Part shown: one piece after another, positions 37,446-49,318 of the stretch
Layout of the letters: each line of letters opens with the position of its first letter
How positions within the stretch are numbered: the stretch's first letter is position 1
Assembly (NCBI GenBank): GCA_036506495.1
Contig: DASXRQ010000104.1
Location: 24,301 to 88,300, forward strand
Length of the DNA stretch: 64,000 nt
Source of the DNA: DASXRC01 sp036506495
Lineage (GTDB): Bacteria > Actinomycetota > Actinomycetes > Mycobacteriales > Micromonosporaceae
Reading direction: 5' to 3'
Notes under the pieces: generated by a model
What the model was told of the DNA's origin: nothing
Seen by the model: only the letters and a program-made list of their open reading frames with translations
Databases searched by the model: none
Position numbers and translations under genes: made by a program

Positions 37446-38738
37446 TCAATCTGGTTTGCGGTACATGCGGTAGTGCAGGACGAGGAAAGACAGCCCGAAC
37501 ACCCAGAAGGCGTGCTCAGCCACCAACTGGTCGTGAGCGACGAAGACGTCGAGTTGCTCGGCGAAGCCGTGCACGCTCAGAGCTGTCAGCCTGCGGGTCT
37601 CGGCGTCTATGTACGTCAGGTAGTGGCCGGGATGCCCACCAGCGCCGCGGCTGCTGAGGGTGAGTCCGCCGTCTGGTCGAGGCCGTGGCTCCAGCGTGGC
37701 GGTGAAGCTGGCCTGTGGCAAGGGAAAGCCGACGCTGACGAACCCCTCGTCGCCGTGCCGGTAGGTGGTGTAGATGCCTACATAGATCGGCTCGTCGGTG
37801 TCGGCGAACGAGCGGATCCAGCCCCGGACACTGACGACGCCCTCCTGCTCGCGGCTGATGGTGTCGATCCGGCTGCGAATGCCGCGCTGCGTCTCGCGTT
37901 GGTTCATCGGTACGCTCGCCTGCCCGAGCGGCCTGGCCACCAGGGCTCGGTAGAGCAGGTAGCCCGGTCGTACCCACAACCGCCAGGCCGGGACGATGTC
38001 CAGGGTGAAACGGGTGGTGTGCTCGTAGAAATCGCGTACGCGTGGGTCAACGTCGCCGGGGTCGAAACGCGGGCCGGCCAGCTCGTCCAGCGAAGACACG
38101 ATCCCGACGTCGGGGGCGTCGGCGTGGTACACGCCACCGACCGCCGCAGCAAGATCGCGAACGTAGCCGGTCCCGACGTAGCGCGTGCGGGCTTCGAGCG
38201 GCACGACGAACGGCAGCTCGGCGGCGTCAACCCTCTCGGCGAGCAGACTGACCTGGGGATCGCGGAAGAGGATCGCGGACAACACACGAAAGCTCGTGAC
38301 GGCCGCGGCGGCCACGATGGCGCCGGGCACGTCTGTCCACGCTGCGTGCAGCGCCCAGCCAACGCCGACCCCGACCAGCGGACCGAGCACGACCTTCTGC
38401 GGCCTCACACCGAGCACCCCGGCAAGCACGCCCGCGACCAGGCCTACAAGGATCGGACCGAGGCCGGCCAGCCGCCCGAGCGCCCAGCCGAGGGGGGCCA
38501 TCACCGCGGCGCTCATCAAGATCCGCGACCAGAGCGCCGGTATCTCGCCCGGCCGTTGCCGTGCTCGGGCCACCACCTCCCCGACGCCCAGCAGCGCGGC
38601 TCCGACCAGCGTGCCCACCGCGATGGCGGCAACGCCCCAGCCGGCCGTCACGGCCGCGCCGGCAACCGCACCGATGGCGGACGCGAGACCGGCCGAACCG
38701 GGCCGATCGGCCCGCGAGGCGGAGCCCTCGACGATCAC
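37446..38738 (-). CDS. Large conserved membrane protein of unknown function
   Basis: 430-residue protein. The N-terminal 170 residues contain about six short hydrophobic helices (AIGAVAGAAVTAGWGVAAIA, VGLVAGVLAGVLGVRPQKVV). The C-terminal 250 residues are soluble, with YVRDLAAAVGGVYHADAPDV, FYEHTTRFTLDIVPAWRLWV and a beta-rich end (EPIYVGIYTTYRHGDEGFVS). Not recognised, though the C-terminal block looks conserved. GTG 38738 is preferred because TAGGAT lies 7 nt upstream. It is divergent from a GT4 glycosyltransferase and may act on the same envelope or storage pathway. Confidence 0.6.
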   Translation of the reverse strand: MIVEGSASRADRPGSAGLASAIGAVAGAAVTAGWGVAAIAVGTLVGAALLGVGEVVARARQRPGEIPALWSRILMSAAVMAPLGWALGRLAGLGPILVGLVAGVLAGVLGVRPQKVVLGPLVGVGVGWALHAAWTDVPGAIVAAAAVTSFRVLSAILFRDPQVSLLAERVDAAELPFVVPLEARTRYVGTGYVRDLAAAVGGVYHADAPDVGIVSSLDELAGPRFDPGDVDPRVRDFYEHTTRFTLDIVPAWRLWVRPGYLLYRALVARPLGQASVPMNQRETQRGIRSRIDTISREQEGVVSVRGWIRSFADTDEPIYVGIYTTYRHGDEGFVSVGFPLPQASFTATLEPRPRPDGGLTLSSRGAGGHPGHYLTYIDAETRRLTALSVHGFAEQLDVFVAHDQLVAEHAFWVFGLSFLVLHYRMYRKPD

Positions 38739-38813
38739 CACCGGGATCCTACCGGCGCCCCGGGCTTGCGCAGGTTCCTGCGAAACGGGTCGCCGCGGAC
38801 CGATGATGAGAGG
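38739..38813. promoter_or_regulatory. Divergent promoter region of membrane protein and glycosyltransferase
   Basis: 75 bp between two starts. On the minus strand TAGGAT (38751-38746) ends 7 nt before GTG 38738. On the plus strand GATGAT ends 6 nt before GTG 38814, a weaker version of the same pattern. No dyad was noticed. Confidence 0.4.
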
Positions 38814-40224
38814 GTGTTCACGACACAGCCAGTCGAGGTGCCCAGAAGGCCGGTGGCGGAGCTCACGGAGGTGATCGGCTCGGACCGCACGGTCCGGTTG
38901 ATCGAGACGGCCACGGAATTCCGGAGAGGGCTCGGTGGCCGGGTGATCTGGACGTTCAGCTCCACCGTGACCGGGGGCGGCGTGGCCGAGATGCTGTACG
39001 CCCTGGTCGGATACACGAAGGACCTGGCGGTCGATACGCGGTGGCTCGTGATCGGCGGCGACAACGAGTTCTTCCGGATCACCAAACGGGTGCACAACCG
39101 TATCCACGGTCAGGCCGGCGACGACGGCGGCCTGGGCGCGGCCGAACGCGCCCACGTCGAAGAGGTGCTCAACGCCAATGTCGAGAGCATCGCCGACCGG
39201 GTAAGCCCCGGCGATCTGGTGCTCCTGCACGATCCGCAAACCGCCGGCATGGCCCGCGCCATGGCCGAACGCGGTGCGCTCGTCGTCTGGCGCTCGCACA
39301 TCGGCATCGATGCCGAGAACGAGCACACCCAATCGGCGTGGGAGTTCCTGAGCCCCCTCCTCGCGTACGCCCGGGGCTTTGTCTTCTCCAGGCGGTCGTA
39401 CGTGCCGGCCGTGCTGTCCGAGCGGCCGACCTGGATCATCCCGCCGTCCATCGATCCGTTCTCGCCGAAGAATGAGCCGCTGACCGATCCGGTGGCCCGG
39501 GCGATCCTCATCACGTCGGGCCTGCTACCGGGGACGCCCAGCGTCGCGCCAACGTACATCCGGCGGGACGGGTCGCCGGGAGAGGTCAGCCGGCCGGCCT
39601 GGCTGGCGGCGGAGGAGCTGCCTGGGCCCGATGACCCGATCGTCGTCCAGGTGTCGCGGTGGGACCGACTGAAGGACATGACCGGCGTGCTGCGGGCGTT
39701 CGCCGCCCATGTCGCGCCGTCCGGGCCCGGAACGCTCGTCCTCGCCGGCCCGGCCGTCGAGGGCGTCATCGACGACCCGGAGGGCGCCGCCGTGTTCGCC
39801 GAGTGCATGGCCGCCTGGCAGTCCCTGCCGCCGGCCCAGCGGGCCCGCACCATCCTCATGACCGTGCCGATGTCCGATGTGGACGAGAACGCCATCATCG
39901 TGAATGCGCTGCAACGGCACGCCCGGGTCATCGCCCAGAAGAGCCTCGCGGAGGGATTCGGTCTCACCGTCGCGGAGGGCATGTGGAAGGGGCGACCCGT
40001 CGTCGGCTCGGCGGTCGGTGGTATCCAGGACCAGATAGCGCCTGGCACGGGCGTACTGCTGCGCGATCCCACGGATCTGGCTGGGTTCGGTCGGGCCGTG
40101 CGTGAACTGCTCGATGACCCCGCACGGGCGGAGCGCATGGGCGCCGCCGCGCGCGAACACGTCCGGGATCATTTCATCGGCGACGTTCACCTGCTCCGCT
40201 ACGCGGAGCTGTTCAGCAGTCTCC

Positions 40225-42711
<2,487 letters not shown>

Positions 42712-42747
42712 GTCCTGTCCTCCAGGTCACGTACGGTCGTCTCCGCG

Positions 42748-42753
42748 ACGCTA
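42748..42753 (-). promoter_or_regulatory. -10 box of pepN
   Basis: TAGCGT on the minus strand, 36 nt before the pepN GTG, with a conventional GGAGG Shine-Dalgarno in the leader. The same hexamer recurs at 8977, 51758 and 52507. Confidence 0.45.
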
Positions 42754-42813
42754 GCCAAGCAACCTCCGCCATGTCGATCCCGGCCGCGATTTAGTCGTAC
42801 GCTGATGCGGACC

Positions 42814-43461
42814 ATGCCTCGTTTCACCAGGACGCTCACGCCGGCCGGCTTCGTGCTCGCCGGGCTGTGTTTCCTGCTGCCCTTCGCAACGGTCTCGTGC
42901 GACGCGCCCGGTGGGTTTGGGCGGGCCGCACCCGGTGGCACGACCACCTACACCGGCGTCGACCTGGTGATCGGTGGTGCACCCTCGGTGGACAAGCCGG
43001 CGCCGGCGGCGCAGCAGCGTAACGATCGGCTCGGCGTGCAGCCGCTCGCCGTCGGGGTGGTGATCCTGATCGTCGGCGCGGGCGTGGCCACCGCGCTGGT
43101 TCGTCACGCACGCGTACGCCGGATCACCGCCATCGCGACCGCGACGGGCGCCGCGATTGCCCTCGTGGCCAACCAGGTGACCACCGAGGCGTTGCTCGCG
43201 TCACGACTGAGCGAGCAGCTGACCGAGCCCTTGCCAGCCGGTAAGCGCGCTGCCGATTTCGTACACACCGCCGAGGGGTTCGGCGCGTGCCTCCTGGTGT
43301 TGCTGGTTGTCATCCTCGGCAACGCGATCACGGCCGCGTGGCGATCGTGGCAGGCGCGACGAGAGCGACGCGCATTCGCCGCCGGGTCCCCGGAGGCCGG
43401 CCTGCCCATCCCGGTCGACCCGTGGGCCGGGTCCGCCGACAGCGGTTATCCGTCGTCGTGA
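42814..43461 (+). CDS. Hypothetical membrane protein
   Basis: 215-residue protein with an N-terminal signal-like helix (LTPAGFVLAGLCFLLPFATV, followed by SCDAPGGFG), then an extracytoplasmic stretch and three spans: LAVGVVILIVGAGVATALV, ITAIATATGAAIALVANQV and GFGACLLVLLVVILGNAITA, and a hydrophilic tail. The SC after the first helix could be a lipobox-like site but lacks the L-x-G pattern. Not assigned to a family. TACGCT (42798-42803) precedes the start; the ATG at 42814 is preferred over ATG 42805, which lies too close to the box. Confidence 0.6.
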   Translation: MPRFTRTLTPAGFVLAGLCFLLPFATVSCDAPGGFGRAAPGGTTTYTGVDLVIGGAPSVDKPAPAAQQRNDRLGVQPLAVGVVILIVGAGVATALVRHARVRRITAIATATGAAIALVANQVTTEALLASRLSEQLTEPLPAGKRAADFVHTAEGFGACLLVLLVVILGNAITAAWRSWQARRERRAFAAGSPEAGLPIPVDPWAGSADSGYPSS

Positions 43462-43470
43462 TCGTGGCCG

Positions 43471-44250
43471 TCAGAGTGCCCACGGGTCGATGCCGGCTCC
43501 GCCGCGCGGAGCCTCGGTGACGGCGGGTGGCGGGGGTCGTCGCCGCCGGATGAGATTGATGGCCCGCCCGCACACCCACCCGAGCAAACCTGGCACGCCA
43601 GCGCCGAGCCGTGTCATGTCCCGCGCCCGCGGGCCGGTGGGGACGTCAGCCGGCAACGACGCCGCCGCCACCAGCCACCTCGGCAGCCCGAGCAGGCCCA
43701 GCACGCCCCCGAGCCGTTCGGACTCGATGACGCTGTCGGGATCGAGCTGCTCGGCCAGCAGTTCGCCGAGGTCGTCGGCGGCCTCCGGGTGCCCGCAGGC
43801 GGCGGCGAAGGCGGCGGCGTGCTCGACGCCGAGCGGCTCGGGCAGCGTGTCGTCGTCGGCGTCGAGGCCGTAGGACGGGTCGCTGACGTACCGGCCGACT
43901 TCTTCGCGGTCCACCCACAGCCCCATCAGCAGCTGCCGGTCGGTAACCACACGGACGGCGAGGACCGTCGCGGCAAGCCGGCCCGCCAGCGATTCGCCGA
44001 CGCCGACCACGCCGCGGCGGCCCGCCGCGACGGTTCCGTCCCCGAAAGCTGCGACCGCGACGAGCCAGCCGTCCTCCGGCTGTCCGAGCCAGCCGCTGAA
44101 CCGGACCTCCCGTAGTGCTATGAGCACATCCTGGCGGGTGCATGGCCGGCCGGACGGCACGCCGTCCAAGCGGACCACGACGCCCGCATAGGTGTACCCG
44201 GACGGCCCGCCCACGTCCCGGCCCCCCGCGGGATACCACATTGGTTGCAT
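43471..44250 (-). CDS. Conserved hypothetical protein
   Basis: 259-residue, mostly soluble protein that I cannot name. It begins MQPMWYPAGGRDVGGPSGYT; the middle has VVRLDGVPSGRPCTRQDVLI and LVAVAAFGDGTVAAGRRGVV; later come the acidic VSDPSYGLDADDDTLPEPLG and helical HAAAFAAACGHPEAADDLGE. A weakly hydrophobic patch (LGAGVPGLLGWVCGRAINL) near the end precedes a Pro-rich tail. The ATG at 44250 has GAGG 5 nt upstream. It is divergent from a DHA2-type MFS gene 82 bp away and converges with the membrane protein at 43461. Confidence 0.5.
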   Translation of the reverse strand: MQPMWYPAGGRDVGGPSGYTYAGVVVRLDGVPSGRPCTRQDVLIALREVRFSGWLGQPEDGWLVAVAAFGDGTVAAGRRGVVGVGESLAGRLAATVLAVRVVTDRQLLMGLWVDREEVGRYVSDPSYGLDADDDTLPEPLGVEHAAAFAAACGHPEAADDLGELLAEQLDPDSVIESERLGGVLGLLGLPRWLVAAASLPADVPTGPRARDMTRLGAGVPGLLGWVCGRAINLIRRRRPPPPAVTEAPRGGAGIDPWAL

Positions 44251-44332
44251 GATGCCTCGCCCATCCGAGCTCATCGTCACGCGGTTGGCGCTGAACGCGC
44301 CAGCGTTCGCACCACTACCCTAGGAGTAGGTC

Positions 44333-45835
44333 ATGAGCGACTCGGAGCATCACCCGCTGCGCTGGCGGGCCCTGGCGGTCAGCCAGGCCGCCGCGTTCAT
44401 GGCACTGCTCGACGTCAGCATCGTCAACGTCGCCCTGCCGTCGATTCAGCGCGACCTCGGCGCCTCGGCCTCGACCGTTCAGTGGGTGATCTCCGGGTAC
44501 GCGCTGACCATGGGCCTGGCCCTGGTGCCGGCCGGCCGCCTCGGCGACGTGCTCGGCCGGCGCCGGATGTTCCTGATCGGCCTGTCATCGTTCGTGCTGA
44601 CCAGCGTGCTGTCCGGGGCGGCCCCGACGACCGGCCTGCTGGTGGCCGCCCGCCTGCTGCAGGGGCTGGCGGCCGGCACGCTCATCCCGCAGAATTCGGG
44701 GCTGATCCAGGAGCTGTTCCAGGGTGCCGAACGGGGCCGGGCATTCGGCCTCCTCGGCGCCACCGTCGGCCTAGCGACCGCGACCGGTCCGGTCGTCGGT
44801 GGGCTGATCCTGACCGCTTTCACCGGCCCGGACGCGTGGCGCTGGGTGTTCTACGTGAACGTACCGATCGGGCTCGTCACTCTGCTGCTCGCCGCGCGCA
44901 TCCTGCCCGCACTCGCGCACGCCCGCCCGTCCCGGACCCACCTCGACCTGGTCGGGTCGCTGCTACTCGGCGCCGGCGTGTTCGGCCTGCTGCTACCTCT
45001 CGTCAATGCCGACAGCGGCGGCCTGAGCCGGCTCGGCTGGCTGATGGGCGTCGCAGTCGTGCTCCTCGTCGGGTTCGCCCGCTGGGAGGTGCGCACCTCG
45101 CGGCGCGGACACGCCCCGCTGCTGGAGCCGGGGCTCGTCCGGGTCCCCGGCTTCGCCGCTGGCTCGACCATCGGGCTGGTCTATTTCGTCGGTTTCACCG
45201 GCGTCTGGCTGGTGCTCGCGCTGTTCTTCCAGCACGGGCTGGGATATTCGCCGCTGCGCTCCGGGCTGGCGGTGACCCCGTTCGCACTCGGCGCGGCCGC
45301 GTCGGCGGTGATCGCCGGCCGGCTGGTGACCCGGCTCGGGCGCTGGCTGACGGCGTCCGGCCTGACCGCGACCGTGGCCGGATTCGCCGTCACCGCGGTG
45401 CTGCTGCGGCACGCGCACGGCGACGCGGCGGCGTGGCGGGTGGCGGCGCCGCTGTTGGTCGCCGGCATCGGGGGTGGCATGGTGACCTCACCCAACGTCA
45501 CGCTGACCGTCCAATGTGTACCAACTCGGATGGCCGGGGCCGCAGGCGGCACCCTCCAGACCGCCCAGCGAGTCGGCTCCGCCATCGGCACCGCCCTGCT
45601 CGCGACGATCTTCTACCACCAGCTCACGTACACCCGAGACGCGTACGGGCCGGCCGTCAGCGACGCGCTGCTGTGCGCCGCCGCCGTCATGGTGTTTGCC
45701 CCGGCGCTCGCGATCGCGGACCTGGCCCGGCACCGGACACGTCCCGTCGTCGGCCGGGCCTCATCGTCCTCTCATGGCCCGGAGGTCTCAATGGACATCA
45801 AGGCGAACACCAGAGCATCAGGGGGCGTTGGATAG
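44333..45835 (+). CDS. MFS transporter, DHA2 (EmrB/QacA) family
   Basis: 500-residue exporter with about 14 spans. The first helix carries MALLDVSIVNVALPSIQRDL, then WVISGYALTMGLALVPAGRL and motif A GRLGDVLGRRRMF; LGATVGLATATGPVVGGLIL is the helix-5 antiporter motif. It is distinct from the DHA2 pump at 22335 (different loops and no divergent TetR). AGGAG lies shortly upstream of the ATG at 44333. Its 3' end overlaps an aldo/keto reductase remnant on the other strand by 18 bp. Substrate unknown. Confidence 0.92.
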   Translation: MSDSEHHPLRWRALAVSQAAAFMALLDVSIVNVALPSIQRDLGASASTVQWVISGYALTMGLALVPAGRLGDVLGRRRMFLIGLSSFVLTSVLSGAAPTTGLLVAARLLQGLAAGTLIPQNSGLIQELFQGAERGRAFGLLGATVGLATATGPVVGGLILTAFTGPDAWRWVFYVNVPIGLVTLLLAARILPALAHARPSRTHLDLVGSLLLGAGVFGLLLPLVNADSGGLSRLGWLMGVAVVLLVGFARWEVRTSRRGHAPLLEPGLVRVPGFAAGSTIGLVYFVGFTGVWLVLALFFQHGLGYSPLRSGLAVTPFALGAAASAVIAGRLVTRLGRWLTASGLTATVAGFAVTAVLLRHAHGDAAAWRVAAPLLVAGIGGGMVTSPNVTLTVQCVPTRMAGAAGGTLQTAQRVGSAIGTALLATIFYHQLTYTRDAYGPAVSDALLCAAAVMVFAPALAIADLARHRTRPVVGRASSSSHGPEVSMDIKANTRASGGVG

Positions 45836-46078
45836 GGATGCAACTTCGGCCGGGGTCAGCGTGATCGCCGCGGCGGCGACGTTGTCGCCCAGGTGTGACA
45901 GCGAGCCGGTGCCCGGGATCGGGAGGATCGACGGCGACCGGGCCAGCAGCCAGGCGAGCACGACCTGCCGTCGTGTCGCGCCGTGGCGACGCGCGATCTC
46001 CGGTACGCCCTGGTTGGCCTCGAGGTCCTGGATCGGAGCCCCTCCTTCGTCCGGAAATCCTCCTGGCCGGGTAGCCAC
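45818..46078 (-). pseudogene. Aldo/keto reductase C-terminal remnant
   Basis: About 86 codons read EIARRHGATRRQVVLAWLLA, RSPSILPIPGTGSLSHLGDN and ITLTPAEVASLSNA, the last 65 residues of an aldo/keto reductase (the SILPIPGT loop binds the NADPH 2'-phosphate). The barrel's first 200 residues, with the catalytic Tyr and Lys, are missing, and the DNA upstream belongs to other genes. A truncated leftover; translation of a stable product is unlikely. Confidence 0.75.
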
Positions 46079-46133
46079 AGGCCCCCGGGCCGGGGTGCAC
46101 TAGAGCGTGGGCGCGAGGTTGGGAGGCAGGACT

Positions 46134-46889
46134 GTGACGGGCCTACTGGGGCTGCCGGACGTGGTGACCGCCGGCCTGTTCGATCTGGACGGGGTGCTGA
46201 CCGATACGGCGGCCGTGCACGCCAGGGCCTGGGCAGAGGTCTTCGATACCTTCCTGCGGGAGCGGGCCGAGCGGACGGGTGAAGCTTTCGTTGCGTTCGA
46301 CCCAGTGGCCGACTACGACACCTATGTCGACGGCAAGCCGCGTGCGGACGGGGTGCGCGACTTCCTGGCCAGCCGCGGCATCGGCCTGCCCGAGGGGGAC
46401 CCGGCCGACGGCGCCGACGTGACGACCGTCAACGGCCTGGGAAACCGCAAGAACCAGGCGCTGCTGCGGCGCATTCACGACGAGGGGGTTGAGGTGTTCG
46501 ACGGCTCCAGGCGCTACCTCGAGGCCGCCCGGGACGCCGGCCTGGCCCGAGTGGTGGTCTCCTCCAGCGCCAACACCGCGGAGGTCCTGAGGGTCACCGG
46601 GTTGGCGACGCTGGTGCAAGGCTGGATCGACGGACTCACCATCGCCGCGCAAGGACTGAGAGGCAAGCCGGCCCCGGACGCGTTCCTGGCCGGGGCGCGC
46701 TGCGTCGATGTCGAGCCGGCGCGCGCCGCGGTGTTCGAGGATGCGCTCGCGGGCGTCGCGGCCGGCCGGGCCGGCGGATTCGGGTTCGTCGTCGGGGTGG
46801 ACCGCACCGGGCACGCGGACGCGCTGCGGGCGCACGGCGCCGACGTCGTGGTCGGCGACCTGGCTGAGCTGCTGGACGGTCCGCGGTGA
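46134..46889 (+). CDS. pgmB: Beta-phosphoglucomutase family HAD hydrolase
   Basis: 251-residue HAD enzyme. Motif I is GLFDLDGVLTDTAAVHARAW (DxDGVxTD, the beta-PGM form). Later come VVVSSSANTAEVL, the Lys motif LRGKPAPDAFLAGARC and acidic motif IV AVFEDALAGVAAGRAGGFG. Cap residues DGKPRADGVRDFLASRGI fit. It turns beta-glucose 1-phosphate into glucose 6-phosphate. The downstream GH65 phosphorylase makes beta-glucose 1-phosphate, and the genes overlap as GTGA, so the two steps are coupled. The GTG at 46134 has GGGAGG 7 nt upstream, better than the GTG at 46107. Confidence 0.92.
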   Translation: MTGLLGLPDVVTAGLFDLDGVLTDTAAVHARAWAEVFDTFLRERAERTGEAFVAFDPVADYDTYVDGKPRADGVRDFLASRGIGLPEGDPADGADVTTVNGLGNRKNQALLRRIHDEGVEVFDGSRRYLEAARDAGLARVVVSSSANTAEVLRVTGLATLVQGWIDGLTIAAQGLRGKPAPDAFLAGARCVDVEPARAAVFEDALAGVAAGRAGGFGFVVGVDRTGHADALRAHGADVVVGDLAELLDGPR

Positions 46890-49261
46890 GCGCGTTCCCC
46901 ATCGAGCCCTGGTGCGTCCGCGAGCGTGGGCTCGACCTCGACCTGTTGGCCCGATCTGAGTCGCTCTTCGCGCTGTCCAACGGACACCTGGGGCTGCGCG
47001 GAAATTTCGACGAAGGGGAACCGTACGGGATCCCGGGCACGTACCTGAACTCGTTCTACGAGCTGCGACCGCTGCCGTTCGCCGAGCCCAACTATGGCGA
47101 CCCGGAATCCGGCCAGACGGTCGTGAACGTCACCAACGGCAAGCTCATCCGGCTGCTGGTCGACGACGCGCCGTTCGACGTCCGGTACGGGCGGCTGCTG
47201 GCTCACGAGCGGGTGCTGGATCTGCGCGCCGGAACGCTGACCCGGCGCGCCGATTGGGAATCGCCGGGCGGCCGGCGGATCCGGGTACGGTCGACCCGGC
47301 TGGTGTCGTTCACCCAACGGGCCGTCGCCGCCATCGAGTACACGGTCGAGGCGGTCGACGGGCCGGTACGGCTGATCGCGCAGTCTGAGCTGGTGGCCAA
47401 CGAGCCGAACCCGCCACGCTCCGGGGATCCGCGGGAGGCGGCCGTGCTGGACAAGCCGCTGGCCGGCCTGGAGCACGACGTCCGGGAGCGAGGGGCGACC
47501 CTCCTGCACCGCACGCGACGGAGCGGCCTACAGGTGGCGGCCGGCATGGACCACCTCGTCGAGGCGCCGGGCGAGGTGACCGTCGAGAGCGCGGCCACGC
47601 CGGACTGGGCGCGTACGACGTTTGTGTGCACCCTGAATCCCGGGCAGCGGCTGCGCATCGTGAAGCTGATCGCGTACGGCTGGTCCGGCCTGCGGTCGAC
47701 GGCGGCGCTGCGGGACCAGGTCGCCGCCGCCCTGACCGGCGCCCGGCGTACCGGCCTCGAGGGTCTGCTCGCCGAGCAGCGGGCATACCTGGACGACTTC
47801 TGGGACGGCGCCGACGTCCGAGTCGAGGGCGACCCGGTACTGCAGCAGGCTGTCCGGCTCGCGCTGTACCACGTCCTTCAGGCGGGCGCCCGGGCCGAGC
47901 GCCGCGGCCTGCCCGCGAAGGGGCTGACCGGGCCCGGCTACGACGGACACACCTTCTGGGACAGCGAGGCCTATCTGCTGCCGGTGCTGACCTATACTCA
48001 GCCGCAGGCCGCCGCCGACGCGCTGCGTTGGCGACACTCAACCCTCGACCTGGCCAGGGGCCGAGCCGCCACGCTCGGGTTGCGCGGAGCCGCGTTCCCG
48101 TGGCGCACGATCCACGGCCAGGAGTGCTCCGGCTACTGGCCGGCCGGCACCGCGGCGTTTCACATCAACGCGGACATCGCCGCCGCGGTGACCCGCTACC
48201 GCTCGGTGACGGGTGACGAGACGCTGGAGGTCGAGGCCGGGCTCGAGCTACTGGTCGAGACCGCCCGGCTGTGGATGTCGCTGGGGCACCACGACGTCGA
48301 GGGCGGCTGGCACATCGCCGGGGTCACCGGCCCCGACGAGTACACCGCCATCGTCAACGACAACGTCTTCACCAACCTCGCCGCCGCCCACAATCTGCGC
48401 GCCGCGGCCGAAGCCGCCGACCGCCACCCCGGCCGGGCCCGCGATCTCGGCGTCACCGTCGAGGAGACCACGACCTGGCGGGACGCGGCGGACGCGGTTT
48501 ACGTTCCCTACGACATCGACCTGCGGGTGCACCAGCAGAGCGCGGGGTTCACCCGGCTACCGCCGTGGGACTTCGAGGCGTACCGCGACAAGTACCCGCT
48601 GCTGCTGCACGCGCCGTACTTCGACCTGTACCGCCGCCAAGTGATCAAACAGGCCGACCTCATGCTGGCGCAGTACTGGTTCGGCGACCGCTTTGACGAC
48701 GAGGACAAGGCCCGCAACGTGGACTACTACGAGCGGCGCACAGTCCGGGACTCGTCGCTGTCGGCCACCGTCCAGGCGGTCACCGCCGCCGAGGTGGGAC
48801 ACCTGGATCTCGCATACGACTACACCTGCGAGGCCGCCGAGATCGACCTGCTGGACATCGACCACAACAGCGCCGACGGCCTGCACATCGCCTCCCTCGC
48901 CGGGGTCTGGACCGCCCTGGTCGCCGGATTCGGCGGGCTGCGCCAGCGCGGGGGGCAGCTGTCGTTCGCTCCGCAGCTTCCCGACCGCATCACCCGGCTG
49001 AGCTTCACCATTCGCTGGCACGGCCTGCGGATGGGCGTCGATGTCGAGCCGGACCGGGTCACCTACACGCTGCGGGACGGCACCGACTCCTCGCTGACGT
49101 TCCGCCACAACGGAAAGGCGGTCACCGTGACCACCAGCGAGCCTGTCGTCGCGCAGACCGTCAAGCGCGCTCCGACGCTCCCCCGGCCGCCGCAGCCGCC
49201 CGGTCGAGAGCCCAACTCCCCAGAAGTGTCCCGAACCTCCTGGTTGGCGGCCGGCAGGTAG
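46886..49261 (+). CDS. Glycoside hydrolase family 65 disaccharide phosphorylase
   Basis: 791-residue enzyme. The N-terminal beta domain starts FPIEPWCVRERGLDLDLLAR with SESLFALSNGHLGLRGNFDE. The (alpha/alpha)6 barrel holds GPGYDGHTFWDSEAYLLPVL and the phosphate-binding KQADLML. The general acid is Glu485 in GVTGPDEYTAIVNDNVFTN. GH65 phosphorylases split maltose, trehalose, kojibiose or nigerose into glucose and beta-glucose 1-phosphate; motif reading does not fix which. Trehalose would fit the TreT-like gene 6 kb upstream, but this is speculative. The last 40 residues are Pro-rich and probably disordered. Confidence 0.93.
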   Translation: MSAFPIEPWCVRERGLDLDLLARSESLFALSNGHLGLRGNFDEGEPYGIPGTYLNSFYELRPLPFAEPNYGDPESGQTVVNVTNGKLIRLLVDDAPFDVRYGRLLAHERVLDLRAGTLTRRADWESPGGRRIRVRSTRLVSFTQRAVAAIEYTVEAVDGPVRLIAQSELVANEPNPPRSGDPREAAVLDKPLAGLEHDVRERGATLLHRTRRSGLQVAAGMDHLVEAPGEVTVESAATPDWARTTFVCTLNPGQRLRIVKLIAYGWSGLRSTAALRDQVAAALTGARRTGLEGLLAEQRAYLDDFWDGADVRVEGDPVLQQAVRLALYHVLQAGARAERRGLPAKGLTGPGYDGHTFWDSEAYLLPVLTYTQPQAAADALRWRHSTLDLARGRAATLGLRGAAFPWRTIHGQECSGYWPAGTAAFHINADIAAAVTRYRSVTGDETLEVEAGLELLVETARLWMSLGHHDVEGGWHIAGVTGPDEYTAIVNDNVFTNLAAAHNLRAAAEAADRHPGRARDLGVTVEETTTWRDAADAVYVPYDIDLRVHQQSAGFTRLPPWDFEAYRDKYPLLLHAPYFDLYRRQVIKQADLMLAQYWFGDRFDDEDKARNVDYYERRTVRDSSLSATVQAVTAAEVGHLDLAYDYTCEAAEIDLLDIDHNSADGLHIASLAGVWTALVAGFGGLRQRGGQLSFAPQLPDRITRLSFTIRWHGLRMGVDVEPDRVTYTLRDGTDSSLTFRHNGKAVTVTTSEPVVAQTVKRAPTLPRPPQPPGREPNSPEVSRTSWLAAGR

Positions 49262-49318
49262 CGGCTCAGGACTGTCGGACCTTCCATCTCGGATGTCGGC
49301 GTGCGAAACAATCCAGGC

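Noticed and set aside
36918..38813. Very long open frame leading into the glycosyltransferase gene
   Set aside because: It is antisense to the HAD and membrane-protein genes, with no family-like sequence; high GC keeps such frames open. Only the part from GTG 38814 is coding.
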